Assembly: GCF_003205575.1 (NCBI RefSeq) | Contig: NZ_PYBW01000053.1 | Span: 168,203-212,893, forward strand | Direction: 5' to 3' | Source of the DNA: Streptomyces tateyamensis | GTDB taxonomy: Bacteria > Actinomycetota > Actinomycetes > Streptomycetales > Streptomycetaceae | Length of the DNA stretch: 44,691 bases | Shown: piece by piece, positions 27,878 through 35,627 of the stretch | Layout: each line of letters begins with the position of its first letter | Position numbering within the stretch: the first letter of the stretch is position 1 | The notes under the pieces: generated by a model | What the model saw: only the letters and a program-made list of their open reading frames with translations | Databases searched by the model: none | Told to the model about the DNA's origin: nothing | Translations under genes and position numbers: made by a program

Positions 27878-28119
27878 GAGTTCGTCTGATTTTTTTGCCA
27901 GCGCATGACCTGGGTGTCCGCATCCTGACACGCGCACGCCATCCGTCCGTGGGTCGGCGGACAATCGCTGGTCGGGCGGGGGATGCCGGTTCGTTACCGT
28001 GGCGGCGGCCGGTCGTTGCACAGGTTCATCGCCCTGCGCAGCAGCTCACCCGGGGAAGGCGGTCAAAAGCTGATGTCATACCCACCGGCGGGCCGTGTAT
28101 GCGCCAATTCAGGGGTTGA

Positions 28120-28161
28120 TTTGGCCGATGTCAAGCCAAACACAGGCCGCCCCCATACCCT
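28120..28161 (+). promoter_or_regulatory. Putative M20 amidohydrolase promoter with inverted repeat
   Basis: TTTGGC (28120-28125) and GCCAAA (28135-28140) form a 6-bp inverted repeat about 16 bp before a -10-like TACCCT (28156-28161). The repeat covers the expected -35 position, which is otherwise weak, so regulated transcription is plausible. Confidence 0.35.
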
Positions 28162-28255
28162 TGTTGGGGTGAACCGTCCTCAGCCGGCCGCGCAGGCCGC
28201 ACCACTGGCTCCCGCGTCCGCCCCGGTCACCTCGGGATCACCGAAGGGGAAGGCG

Positions 28256-29485
28256 ATGACCAGTCACCAACCGTCCCGGACGGAGGAGTTGACGCTCCGT
28301 TCGAGGGTGCTGGCGCTGCAGCCCGAGCTGGTCGAGTTCCGCCGCGACCTGCACCGCCACCCCGAGCTCGGCCGCCAGGAGTACCGCACCACGGCCAAGC
28401 TCGAGGAGCGGCTGACCGCCGCCGGACTGCGGCCCCAGGTGCTGCCCGGCGGCACCGGACTGCTGGTCGACCTGGTGCCCGGCGGCACCCCGTCCGGGAC
28501 CCCGCTGCTGGCCTTCCGGGCCGACATCGACGCGCTGCCCATCGCGGACGCCAAGACCGAGGTCCCGTACCGCTCCACCGTCCCCGGCCAGGCCCACGCC
28601 TGCGGCCACGACGTGCACACCACGGTGGTGCTGGGCACCGCGCTGGTGCTGGCCGAGGCGCTGCGCGAGGGGCGGCTGACCCAGCCGGTGCGGCTGATCT
28701 TCCAGCCCGCCGAGGAGATGATGCCCGGCGGTGCGCTGGACGTGATCGCGGCCGGCGGGATGGAGGGGGTCGGCCGGATCTTCGCGGTGCACTGCGACCC
28801 GAAGGTGACGGTGGGCCGGATCGGCCTGCGCACCGGCGCCATCACCTCGGCCTGCGACGCCCTGGTGCTCAGCCTGGACGGCCCCGGCGGGCACACCGCC
28901 CGCCCGCACCTGACCTGCGACCTGGTCACCGCGATCGGCCGGATGGCCGCCGACCTGCCCGGCGCGCTGGCCCGCCGGATGGACCCCCGCTGGGGGGTCA
29001 GCCTGGTCTGGGGCCGGATCGCGGCCGGATCGGCGCCCAACGTGATCCCGCAGCACGCCGAGCTCGAGGGCACGGTGCGCTGCCTGGAGCTCGACGGCTG
29101 GCGCGAGGCGCCGGACGCGCTGCACGAGCTGGTGAGCAAGATGGCCGAGATCCATCGGGCCAAGTGGTCGCTGGACTACAAGCGGGGCGTGCCGCCGGTG
29201 GTGAACGAGGCGGTGTCGATCTCCCAGCTGGACACCGCCATGACGCGGCAGTTCGGTGCGCAAGGTGACGTGGTCGTGGAGGAGACGGAGCAGTCCCTGG
29301 GGGGAGAGGACTTCTCCTGGTATCTGGAGCACGCGCCGGGCGCGCTGGCCAGGCTCGGCGTGCGGGCGCCGGACGAGAGCGCGGTGCGCGACCTGCACCA
29401 GGGCCGGTTCGACGTGGACGAGCGGGCGATCGGGATCGGGGTCGAGCTCTTCACATCGCTCGCACTGGAGCATTCACGTCCCTGA
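28256..29485 (+). CDS. M20 family amidohydrolase/metallopeptidase
   Basis: A 409-residue cytoplasmic enzyme of the M20D group (hippurate hydrolase/IAA-amino acid hydrolase-like), which cleaves N-acyl amino acids or related amides using a di-metal site. Visible: RRDLHRHPELG near the N-terminus, ADIDALPI, HACGHDVHTT with metal-binding Cys and His, FQPAEEMMPGGA with the catalytic Glu, GGHTARPH, and a C-terminal LGGEDFSWYL. ATG 28256 is preferred for its AAGGGGAAGG ribosome site. An in-frame GTG at 28169, seven bases after TACCCT, could be a leaderless start adding 29 Pro/Ala-rich residues. Substrate unknown. Confidence 0.88.
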   Translation: MTSHQPSRTEELTLRSRVLALQPELVEFRRDLHRHPELGRQEYRTTAKLEERLTAAGLRPQVLPGGTGLLVDLVPGGTPSGTPLLAFRADIDALPIADAKTEVPYRSTVPGQAHACGHDVHTTVVLGTALVLAEALREGRLTQPVRLIFQPAEEMMPGGALDVIAAGGMEGVGRIFAVHCDPKVTVGRIGLRTGAITSACDALVLSLDGPGGHTARPHLTCDLVTAIGRMAADLPGALARRMDPRWGVSLVWGRIAAGSAPNVIPQHAELEGTVRCLELDGWREAPDALHELVSKMAEIHRAKWSLDYKRGVPPVVNEAVSISQLDTAMTRQFGAQGDVVVEETEQSLGGEDFSWYLEHAPGALARLGVRAPDESAVRDLHQGRFDVDERAIGIGVELFTSLALEHSRP

Positions 29486-29510
29486 CGGCTCAGCCGTGGG
29501 AGACTCAGGG
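29480..29510 (+). terminator. Weak hairpin after the M20 gene
   Basis: CCCTGA (29480-29485, including the stop codon) pairs with TCAGGG (29505-29510) around an inner CGGCT/AGCCG stem. A modest terminator candidate. Confidence 0.35.
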
Positions 29511-29588
29511 GTGCGCGTCGCAGGCCCGTGGCGTCCGACGCGCCCCTTGTGCCACGGTTTGATAACAACCCGAATGGCCCGGCACCCC

Positions 29589-29627
29589 GTAATAGAACCG
29601 TGTTCTACGCGCGTTACGGTGGCGCCA
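29589..29627 (+). promoter_or_regulatory. Composite operator region upstream of the nucleoside transporter operon
   Basis: Three palindromic elements fill 39 bp: TAGAAC-CGT-GTTCTA (29593-29607), then CTACGCGCGTTA (29605-29616) overlapping it by three bases, then TGGCGCCA (29620-29627). A -10-like TACGGT (29615-29620) lies within. The middle element resembles sequences before deoA and add. This looks like a regulated promoter for nucleoside uptake; the regulators are unknown. Confidence 0.5.
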
Positions 29628-29665
29628 GACCACGCCAAACGGGTGTGTAAGAAGGAGATACTCCC

Positions 29666-30742
29666 TTGCGCCGTTCAGTAAAGCTCGCCGCGGTGGTGCT
29701 CTCGGGCTCCCTGGGCATCGCCTCGCTCGCCGCTTGCGGCGCAAAGAGCACCGACAACACCACGACCTCCGCGGGCGCCTCCGGCTCCTCGCTCAAGGTC
29801 GGCATGGCCTACGACATCGGCGGCCGCGGCGACCAGTCGTTCAACGACTCCGCCGCCCGCGGTCTGGACAAGGCCAAGACCAGCCTGGGCGTCCAGGTCA
29901 ACGAGGCCGAGGCCAAGCAGGGCGAGTCGGACGCCGACAAGGAGGCCCGCCTCAACAGCCTGGTCACCGCCGGCTTCAACCCGGTCATCGCGGTCGGCTT
30001 CGTGTACCAGTCGGCGGTCGAGAAGGTCGCCAAGGCCAACCCGAACGTCAAGTTCGCGATCATCGACTCGGCCTCCGACACCCAGCCCTCGAACGTCACC
30101 TCGCTGACCTTCTCGGAGCAGGAGGGCTCGTTCCTGGCCGGTGTCGCCGCCGCCTCGAAGACCAAGTACAAGCAGGTCGGCTTCATCGGTGGCGTGCAGA
30201 CCGAGCTGATCAAGAAGTTCGAGGCCGGTTACCGCGCCGGTGTCCAGTCGGTGGACCCGTCCATCAAGGTCGACGTCAAGTACCTGACCACCCCGCCGGA
30301 CTTCACCGGCTTCGCCGACCCGGCGAAGGGCAAGTCGGCCGCGCAGGGCATGCTGGACAACAAGGACGACGTGATCTACACCGCGGCCGGCTCCTCCGGC
30401 TCCGGTGCGATCGAGGCCGTCGCCACCGACACCGCCAACAAGAACGCCTGGGCCATCGGTGTCGACTCCGACCAGGCCAGCCAGCCGGCGCTGTCGAAGT
30501 ACAAGGACCACATCCTCACCTCCATGGTGAAGAACGTGGACACCGCGGTGTACACCTTCATCAACAGCATCAAGACCGGCAGCCCGCTGACCGGTGTGAA
30601 GAACTTCGACCTGAAGCAGGGCGGTGTCTCGCTGGCCACCACCGGTGGCCACATCGACGACATCAAGGCCAAGCTGGACGAGGCGACCTCGAAGATCACC
30701 TCGGGTGCCACCGTGGTCCCGACCGCTCCGCCGGCCGGCTGA
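29666..30742 (+). CDS. BMP family nucleoside ABC transporter substrate-binding lipoprotein
   Basis: A 358-residue exported lipoprotein (signal peptide with lipobox LAAC) of the BMP/PnrA family. Recognisable segments: GGRGDQSFNDSAARGL, VGFVYQSAVEKVA, FSEQEGSFLAGVAAA, VGFIGGVQTELIKKFEAGY, and VDSDQASQPAL. BMP proteins bind purine or pyrimidine nucleosides for uptake, matching the cytidine deaminase and thymidine phosphorylase genes downstream. The start is TTG at 29666 with AAGGAG 8 bases upstream. A hairpin after the gene separates it from the ATPase gene, which should give excess binding protein over transporter. Confidence 0.93.
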   Translation: MRRSVKLAAVVLSGSLGIASLAACGAKSTDNTTTSAGASGSSLKVGMAYDIGGRGDQSFNDSAARGLDKAKTSLGVQVNEAEAKQGESDADKEARLNSLVTAGFNPVIAVGFVYQSAVEKVAKANPNVKFAIIDSASDTQPSNVTSLTFSEQEGSFLAGVAAASKTKYKQVGFIGGVQTELIKKFEAGYRAGVQSVDPSIKVDVKYLTTPPDFTGFADPAKGKSAAQGMLDNKDDVIYTAAGSSGSGAIEAVATDTANKNAWAIGVDSDQASQPALSKYKDHILTSMVKNVDTAVYTFINSIKTGSPLTGVKNFDLKQGGVSLATTGGHIDDIKAKLDEATSKITSGATVVPTAPPAG

Positions 30743-30750
30743 CCCTCGTT

Positions 30751-30776
30751 CAGCGGTAACCCGCAGCGGTAACCCG
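30751..30776 (+). repeat. Two 13-bp tandem repeats after the BMP gene
   Basis: CAGCGGTAACCCG occurs twice head to tail (30751-30763, 30764-30776) in the gap between the BMP gene and its terminator hairpin. Confidence 0.7.
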
Positions 30777-30796
30777 TAGTAGTACCAGCGTTTCTG

Positions 30797-30846
30797 GGGA
30801 GGGGCCCGGTGGGTCGCGCGCGAGCGCACTCCGCCGGGCCTCTCCC
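30797..30846 (+). terminator. Intra-operon hairpin between the BMP and ATPase genes
   Basis: GGGAGGGGCCCGG (30797-30809) pairs with CCGGGCCTCTCCC (30834-30846) with one G-U pair and a 24-base loop. It probably attenuates transcription into the ATPase and permease genes. Confidence 0.6.
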
Positions 30847-30873
30847 GTTCCCCGGGGGCCTGCCCGCCCCTCC

Positions 30874-32658
30874 GTGACTCCCCGGCCCTCCCCCCAGCGC
30901 AACGAAGCGCCTGCCGAGCATCAGGAGATCGCCATCACCGCTTCAACCCCCTCCCCGAGCAAGGGAGGCGACCCCGGCGCGGGGACGGCGGCCGCAGCCG
31001 TCGAGCTGCGCGGCATCACCAAGCGCTTCCCCGGCGTGGTCGCCAACCACGACATCAACCTCACCGTGCGGCCCGGCACCGTGCACGCCCTGATGGGCGA
31101 GAACGGCGCCGGCAAGTCCACGCTGATGAAGATCCTCTACGGCATGCAGCGCCCGGACGAGGGCACCATCGCCATCAACGGCGAGCAGGTGGAGTTCTCC
31201 AGCCCCGGCGACGCGATCGCCCGCGGCATCGGCATGGTGCACCAGCACTTCATGCTGGCGGACAACCTGACGGTGCTCGAGAACGTGGTGCTGGGCGGCG
31301 AGAAGCTGCACGGGATCGGCGGCCGGGCCCGGGCGAAGATCATGGAGATCTCCGACCAGTACGGCCTCAACGTCCGCCCCGACGCGCTGGTCGAGGACCT
31401 TGGCGTGGCCGAGCGGCAGCGGGTGGAGATCCTCAAGGTGCTGTACCGCGGCGCCCGGATCCTGATCCTGGACGAGCCCACCGCGGTGCTGGTGCCCCAG
31501 GAGGTCGACGCGCTCTTCGGCAACCTGCGCGAGCTCAAGGCCGAGGGCGTCACGGTGATCTTCATCTCGCACAAGCTGCACGAGGTGCTCTCGGTGGCCG
31601 ACGCGATCTCGGTGATCCGCCGCGGCACCACGGTCGGTGACGCCGACCCGCAGCAGGTGACGGCCCGCCAGCTGGCCGAGATGATGGTCGGCAGCGAGCT
31701 CCCCTCGCCCGAGAGCCGCGAGTCCACGGTGACCAGCACCGAGATGCTCCGGGTCGAGGCGCTGCGGATCGCCAAGCCGGACGCCGAGGGCATCGAGCGG
31801 GTGGTGCTGGACGACATCTCCCTGACCATCCGCAAGGGCGAGGTGCTCGGCATCGCCGGCGTCGAGGGCAACGGCCAGGCCGAACTGGTCGAGGCGATCA
31901 TGGGCATGCTGCCGCTGACCGCCGGCACCGTGACGCTGGACGGCACGGACCTGACCGGCGCGCTCACCCGGTCCCGGCGCGAGGCCGGCATCGGCTACAT
32001 CCCCGAGGACCGGCACCGCCACGGCCTGCTGCTGGAGGCCCCGCTCTGGGAGAACCGGATCCTGGGCCACGTCACCGAGGAGCCCAACTCCAAGGGCTTC
32101 CGGCTGGACCCGGCCGCGGCCCGCAAGGACACCCTGCGGATCGTCCAGGAGTACGACGTCCGCACCCCCGGCATCGAGGTCACCGCGGCCTCGCTCTCCG
32201 GCGGCAACCAGCAGAAGCTGATCGTCGGTCGCGAGATGAGCCACCGCCCCAAGCTGCTGATCGCCGCCCACCCGACCCGCGGCGTGGACGTCGGCGCGCA
32301 GGCGCAGATCTGGGAGCAGATCCGCACCGCCCAGCGCGAGGGCCTGGCGGTCCTGCTGATCTCCGCCGACCTGGACGAGCTGATCGGCCTGTCCGACGCG
32401 ATCCGGGTGATCTACCGCGGCCGCCTGGTCGCCGACGCCGACCCGGCCACCGTGACCGCCGAGGACCTGGGCACCGCGATGACCGGCGCCGCCTCCGGGC
32501 ACCTGGAGTCCGACGAGACCGCGCTGGCCGAGGCCGCCGCGATCGCCGACGAGCAGTTCGGGCGCAGCGACGCGCCGGGCGGCGGGGCCACCGGGACCGA
32601 CGAACCATCAGACGCACCTGCTGACACCGCTGCCGACGACGCGCAGGCGGGGGAGTGA
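30874..32658 (+). CDS. Nucleoside ABC transporter ATP-binding protein (double NBD)
   Basis: A 594-residue protein with two ABC ATPase domains in tandem. The first (about 42-285) has Walker A MGENGAGKST, LILDEPTAVL and a reduced signature (DLGVAERQR), as is usual in this family. The second (about 295-545) has degenerate Walker A GVEGNGQAEL, signature SLSGGNQQK and HPTRGVDVGA. It powers the two permeases encoded downstream. The only canonical start that keeps the first domain intact is GTG 30874, which has no ribosome site; an AGGAG (30923-30927) sits 6 bases before an in-frame ATC at 30934, which may be the true start, giving a protein beginning (M)TASTPSPSK. The C-terminal tail is acidic and Ala-rich. 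The stop is 5 bp before the permease ATG. Confidence 0.93.
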   Translation: MTPRPSPQRNEAPAEHQEIAITASTPSPSKGGDPGAGTAAAAVELRGITKRFPGVVANHDINLTVRPGTVHALMGENGAGKSTLMKILYGMQRPDEGTIAINGEQVEFSSPGDAIARGIGMVHQHFMLADNLTVLENVVLGGEKLHGIGGRARAKIMEISDQYGLNVRPDALVEDLGVAERQRVEILKVLYRGARILILDEPTAVLVPQEVDALFGNLRELKAEGVTVIFISHKLHEVLSVADAISVIRRGTTVGDADPQQVTARQLAEMMVGSELPSPESRESTVTSTEMLRVEALRIAKPDAEGIERVVLDDISLTIRKGEVLGIAGVEGNGQAELVEAIMGMLPLTAGTVTLDGTDLTGALTRSRREAGIGYIPEDRHRHGLLLEAPLWENRILGHVTEEPNSKGFRLDPAAARKDTLRIVQEYDVRTPGIEVTAASLSGGNQQKLIVGREMSHRPKLLIAAHPTRGVDVGAQAQIWEQIRTAQREGLAVLLISADLDELIGLSDAIRVIYRGRLVADADPATVTAEDLGTAMTGAASGHLESDETALAEAAAIADEQFGRSDAPGGGATGTDEPSDAPADTAADDAQAGE

Positions 32659-32663
32659 CCGAC

Positions 32664-33818
32664 ATGACCACTTCGACCGAACCGGCCCAGCGGGGCCGGC
32701 TGCAGCGGATCGACTGGGAGAAGGTGGGGCTGAGCCTGGCGGCGCCGGTGCTGGCCGTCGTCATCTCCGTGGTGATCAGTTCGATCGTGCTGGCGGTCTC
32801 CGGGCGCGACCCGTTCCAGGCGTTCAACATCATGGGGACCTACGGGTCTGCCTCGGACGCCCAGGTCGCCACCCTGAACAAGGCCACCACCTACTTCATC
32901 TCGGGCATCGCGGTGGCCTTCGGCTTCCGGATGAACCTGTTCAACATCGGCACCGAGGGCCAGTACCGCCTCGGCGCGCTGTTCGCGGCCTACGTCGGCG
33001 GGGCGGTGAACCTGCCCTCCTTCCTGGAGATCCCGCTGGTGCTGCTGACCGCGATGCTGGTCGGCGGCCTGTGGGCGTCGATCGCCGGCGTCCTGAAGGT
33101 CAAGCGCGGCGTGAGCGAGGTCATCGCGACCATCATGCTGAACGCGATCGCCACCTCGGTGGTCGGCCTGCTGCTCATCCCGGGCCGGTTCGCGCCGACC
33201 GTGAGCGGCACCAGCAACAGCATCCAGACCAAGGACATGGCCGCCTCCAGCGACTTCTTCACCATCACCACCCAGGGTGGCGAGCTGTACGGCTTCGTCA
33301 TCGTGGCCGTGGTGCTCGGCATCGCCTTCCAGCTGGTCCTCAACCGCACCCGGTTCGGCTTCGACCTGCGGGCCACCGGCCGGTCCGAGGCGGCGGCCCA
33401 GGCCAGCGGCGTGAACGTCAAGCGGATGGTGCTGACCAGCATGGTGGTCTCGGGTGCGCTGGCCGGTCTGATCGGCATGCCCGACCTGCTGACCACCACT
33501 CACCACTTCGGCCAGACCTTCCAGCTGAACCTGGGCTTCATCGGCATCGCCGTGGCACTGCTCGGCCGCAACACGCCGGTCGGCATCGCGATCGCCTCGC
33601 TGCTGTACGCCTTCCTTGACGTGACGGCCGTTCAGCTCCCGCTGAAGGGGGACTTCCCCCAGGAGATCGTCCAGGTCATGCAGGGCACCATCGTCATCTG
33701 CGTGGTCGTCGCCTACGAACTGGTGCGCCGCTACGGCCTCAAGCGCCAGCAGCAGAAGGTCGGCGCCCAGCTCGCCGCTCAGGCCGCCGCGGCCGCCAAG
33801 AAGGAGGTCGCCGCGTGA
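32664..33818 (+). CDS. Nucleoside ABC transporter permease
   Basis: A 384-residue inner-membrane permease with about eight to ten hydrophobic segments. Family motifs of the branched-chain/nucleoside permease class are visible: FGFRMNLFNIGTEGQYRLGA, KVKRGVSEVIATIMLNAI, NRTRFGFDLRATGRSEAAA and SGALAGLIG. It pairs with the second permease to form the channel for nucleosides delivered by the BMP protein. ATG 32664 is preferred because GGGGAG (32650-32655) is 8 bases upstream; a GTG at 32655 overlapping the ATPase stop would add three residues. It overlaps the next gene by four bases (GTGA). Confidence 0.92.
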   Translation: MTTSTEPAQRGRLQRIDWEKVGLSLAAPVLAVVISVVISSIVLAVSGRDPFQAFNIMGTYGSASDAQVATLNKATTYFISGIAVAFGFRMNLFNIGTEGQYRLGALFAAYVGGAVNLPSFLEIPLVLLTAMLVGGLWASIAGVLKVKRGVSEVIATIMLNAIATSVVGLLLIPGRFAPTVSGTSNSIQTKDMAASSDFFTITTQGGELYGFVIVAVVLGIAFQLVLNRTRFGFDLRATGRSEAAAQASGVNVKRMVLTSMVVSGALAGLIGMPDLLTTTHHFGQTFQLNLGFIGIAVALLGRNTPVGIAIASLLYAFLDVTAVQLPLKGDFPQEIVQVMQGTIVICVVVAYELVRRYGLKRQQQKVGAQLAAQAAAAAKKEVAA

Positions 33819-35110
33819 GCAGCAACTTCACCACCGAGTTCGGCAAGCGACTGCTGAGCCCGAACCTCAACAAGCCCGTGGGCAGCGGTCCGCGCCGGGG
33901 CAAGATCTCCTGGCCGGTCCTGCTGCTGTTGATCGCCGGTGCCCTGGTGCTCTTCTCGGCGGTCGCCGCCGTGACCGGCAACCACGGCCTGACCTCCTCC
34001 GGCCAGGTGGAGGCGGCGATCGGCGCCGCCGTGCCGATCGGCATGGCCGGCCTCGGTGGCCTGTGGTCCGAGCGTGCGGGCGTGGTCAACATCGGCCTCG
34101 AAGGCATGATGGTGGCCGGCACCTTCTGCGGCGCCTGGGCGGGCTACCTGGTCAACCCCTGGGTCGGCGTGCTGGCCGGAATGGCCGGCGGCGCGCTCGG
34201 CGGCCTGCTGCACGCGGTGGTCACGGTGACCTTCGGGGTCGACCACATCGTCTCCGGCGTCGGCATCAACCTGCTGATCCCGGGCATCTGCGCCTACGTC
34301 AACAAGATCTACTACAAGGACTACGTAGCCTTCGGCGCGGGTGCCAACCAGTCCCCGCCGGCCGACTCGCTGCCGCAGATCACCGTTCCCGGCCTGTCCT
34401 CCTGGCTGGAGACCGTGGAAGCGCACCACTGGTTCCTGGTCTCCGACATGGCCGGCATCCTCGGCGGACTGGTCACCAACCTGTCGGTGGTGACCGTCTT
34501 CGCGGTGCTGCTGCTGATCGGTACCTACTTCCTGCTCTGGCGCACCACCTTCGGCCTGCGGCTGCGTTCCTGTGGGGAGAACCCGACCGCCGCCGAGTCG
34601 CTGGGCGTCAACGTCTACAAGTACAAGTACTACGCGGTGATCGCCTCCGGTGCCTTTGCGGGCCTGGCGGGCTCCTACCTCTCGCTGGTGCTCTCGCACT
34701 TCTACAAGGACGGGCAGACCGGCGGCCGCGGTTACATCGGTCTGGCCGCGATGATCTTCGGCAACTGGATGCCGGCCGGGCTCTCGGTCGGTGCCGGGCT
34801 GTTCGGCTTCACCGACAGCCTGCAGTTGCGTGACCAGGCAGCGGTGCACGACCTGCTGCTGATCGTCGCGATCGCGCTGGCTCTCTTCGCCCTCTGGCAG
34901 TTCTACCGGCGCAAGCTGGTGTCGGGCGTGGTCTCCCTGGTCGTCGCGGGCGCTCTGGCGGCCTGGTTCGCCACCACGGACAGCGTGGAGGTGCCGATCA
35001 TCCAGGCGACCCCGTACATCATCACGCTGGTGGTGCTCGCGCTGGCCACCCAGCGACTGCGCCCGCCGAAGGCGGACGGGCAGATCTACCGCAAGGGCCA
35101 GGGCAAGTGA
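33815..35110 (+). CDS. Nucleoside ABC transporter permease
   Basis: A 431-residue second permease, paralogous to the first: GGLWSERAGVVNIGLEGMMVAGTFCGAW, FGVDHIVSGVGINLL, RTTFGLRLRSCGENPTAAE and GYIGLAAMIFGNW-type segments are shared landmarks of the nucleoside permease pair. About ten hydrophobic segments. The C-terminus is basic and cytoplasmic. The GTG start overlaps the previous stop by four bases, and its own stop overlaps the cdd start in the same way, so the block from 32664 to 35505 is translationally coupled. Confidence 0.92.
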   Translation: MSSNFTTEFGKRLLSPNLNKPVGSGPRRGKISWPVLLLLIAGALVLFSAVAAVTGNHGLTSSGQVEAAIGAAVPIGMAGLGGLWSERAGVVNIGLEGMMVAGTFCGAWAGYLVNPWVGVLAGMAGGALGGLLHAVVTVTFGVDHIVSGVGINLLIPGICAYVNKIYYKDYVAFGAGANQSPPADSLPQITVPGLSSWLETVEAHHWFLVSDMAGILGGLVTNLSVVTVFAVLLLIGTYFLLWRTTFGLRLRSCGENPTAAESLGVNVYKYKYYAVIASGAFAGLAGSYLSLVLSHFYKDGQTGGRGYIGLAAMIFGNWMPAGLSVGAGLFGFTDSLQLRDQAAVHDLLLIVAIALALFALWQFYRRKLVSGVVSLVVAGALAAWFATTDSVEVPIIQATPYIITLVVLALATQRLRPPKADGQIYRKGQGK

Positions 35111-35505
35111 CGGATCTTCAGCAGGCCCCCGACTGGGAGGCCCTGCGGGTCGCGGCCCGGGACGCGATGTCCCGGGCCTACGCCCCGTACAGCAAGTTCC
35201 CGGTGGGCGCCGCCGCGCTGGTGGACGACGGGCGCGTGGTGACCGGCTGCAACGTGGAGAACGCCTCGTACGGGCTGGGCCTGTGCGCCGAGTGCGGGCT
35301 GGTCTCGGCGCTGCACGCGAGCGGCGGCGGCCGACTGGTCGCGTTCACCTGCGTGGACGGGGCCGGGCAGCCGCTGATGCCCTGCGGGCGGTGCCGGCAG
35401 CTGCTGTACGAGCACGGCGGCCCCGAACTGCTGGTGGAACTGCCCTCCGGGATCAAGCCGATGACCGAGGTGCTGCCGGACGCATTCGGGCCGGAGCGGC
35501 TGTAG
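35107..35505 (+). CDS. cdd: Cytidine deaminase
   Basis: A 132-residue zinc-dependent homotetrameric-type enzyme that deaminates cytidine and deoxycytidine to uridine and deoxyuridine. Zn ligands Cys60, Cys93 and Cys96 and catalytic Glu62 are seen in GLCAECGLV and PCGRC; N49-V-E51 binds the ribose. The GTG start lies in the four-base overlap with the permease. Its position at the end of the uptake operon indicates imported pyrimidine nucleosides are processed at once. A strong hairpin follows. Confidence 0.96.
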   Translation: MTDLQQAPDWEALRVAARDAMSRAYAPYSKFPVGAAALVDDGRVVTGCNVENASYGLGLCAECGLVSALHASGGGRLVAFTCVDGAGQPLMPCGRCRQLLYEHGGPELLVELPSGIKPMTEVLPDAFGPERL

Positions 35506-35517
35506 CGCCACCAGTGT

Positions 35518-35531
35518 GACGCGCGTAGAGT
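35518..35531 (+). promoter_or_regulatory. ACGCGCGT-type site overlapping a -10 box before deoA
   Basis: The sequence at 35518-35531 contains ACGCGCGT followed directly by AG and overlaps TAGAGT (35526-35531), a fair -10 box. It matches the add palindrome CTACGCGCGTAG at 10 of 12 positions. The -35 region is poor. A promoter here would read through the downstream hairpin into deoA. Confidence 0.4.
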
Positions 35532-35534
35532 GAC

Positions 35535-35566
35535 GCGGGGGCGGCCTGAGCAGTGGCCGCCCCCGC
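35535..35566 (+). terminator. Hairpin between cdd and deoA
   Basis: A perfect 12-bp stem GCGGGGGCGGCC / GGCCGCCCCCGC with an 8-base loop. It is 30 bases after the cdd stop and about 60 bases before the deoA start: either the operon terminator or, if transcription starts at the upstream -10, a leader hairpin for deoA. Confidence 0.75.
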
Positions 35567-35627
35567 CTTGCCTTTCTCCACCCCGACTTTTCTCCCGTCT
35601 AGTTGTTCAGCACTTTGGAGCACTGCC

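Larger units (their letters stand above)
27709..28255. other. 547-bp divergent intergenic region, S53 protease / M20 amidohydrolase
   Basis: It contains a minus-strand promoter for the protease, a T7 run at 27890-27896 in a locally AT-richer patch, an inverted repeat TTTGGC/GCCAAA, and a TACCCT -10-like box before the amidohydrolase. No convincing gene is seen; a plus-strand frame open through part of it joins the amidohydrolase frame but lacks coding character. Confidence 0.5.

Noticed and set aside
27970..28110. Possible cis-regulatory RNA (c-di-AMP-type riboswitch) upstream of the M20 gene
   Set aside because: GC-rich with scattered short complementarity, but I could not fit a conserved riboswitch core, and the gene is not a usual target.
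28169..28255. Leaderless GTG start for the M20 amidohydrolase
   Set aside because: Possible, since TACCCT is 7 bases upstream, but the added 29 residues are Pro/Ala low-complexity while ATG 28256 has a strong ribosome site.
29593..29607. TAGAAC-CGT-GTTCTA as a LexA/SOS box
   Set aside because: Actinobacterial SOS boxes follow CGAAC-N4-GTTCG. The spacing is three here, the flanking bases differ and the downstream genes are not DNA repair genes.
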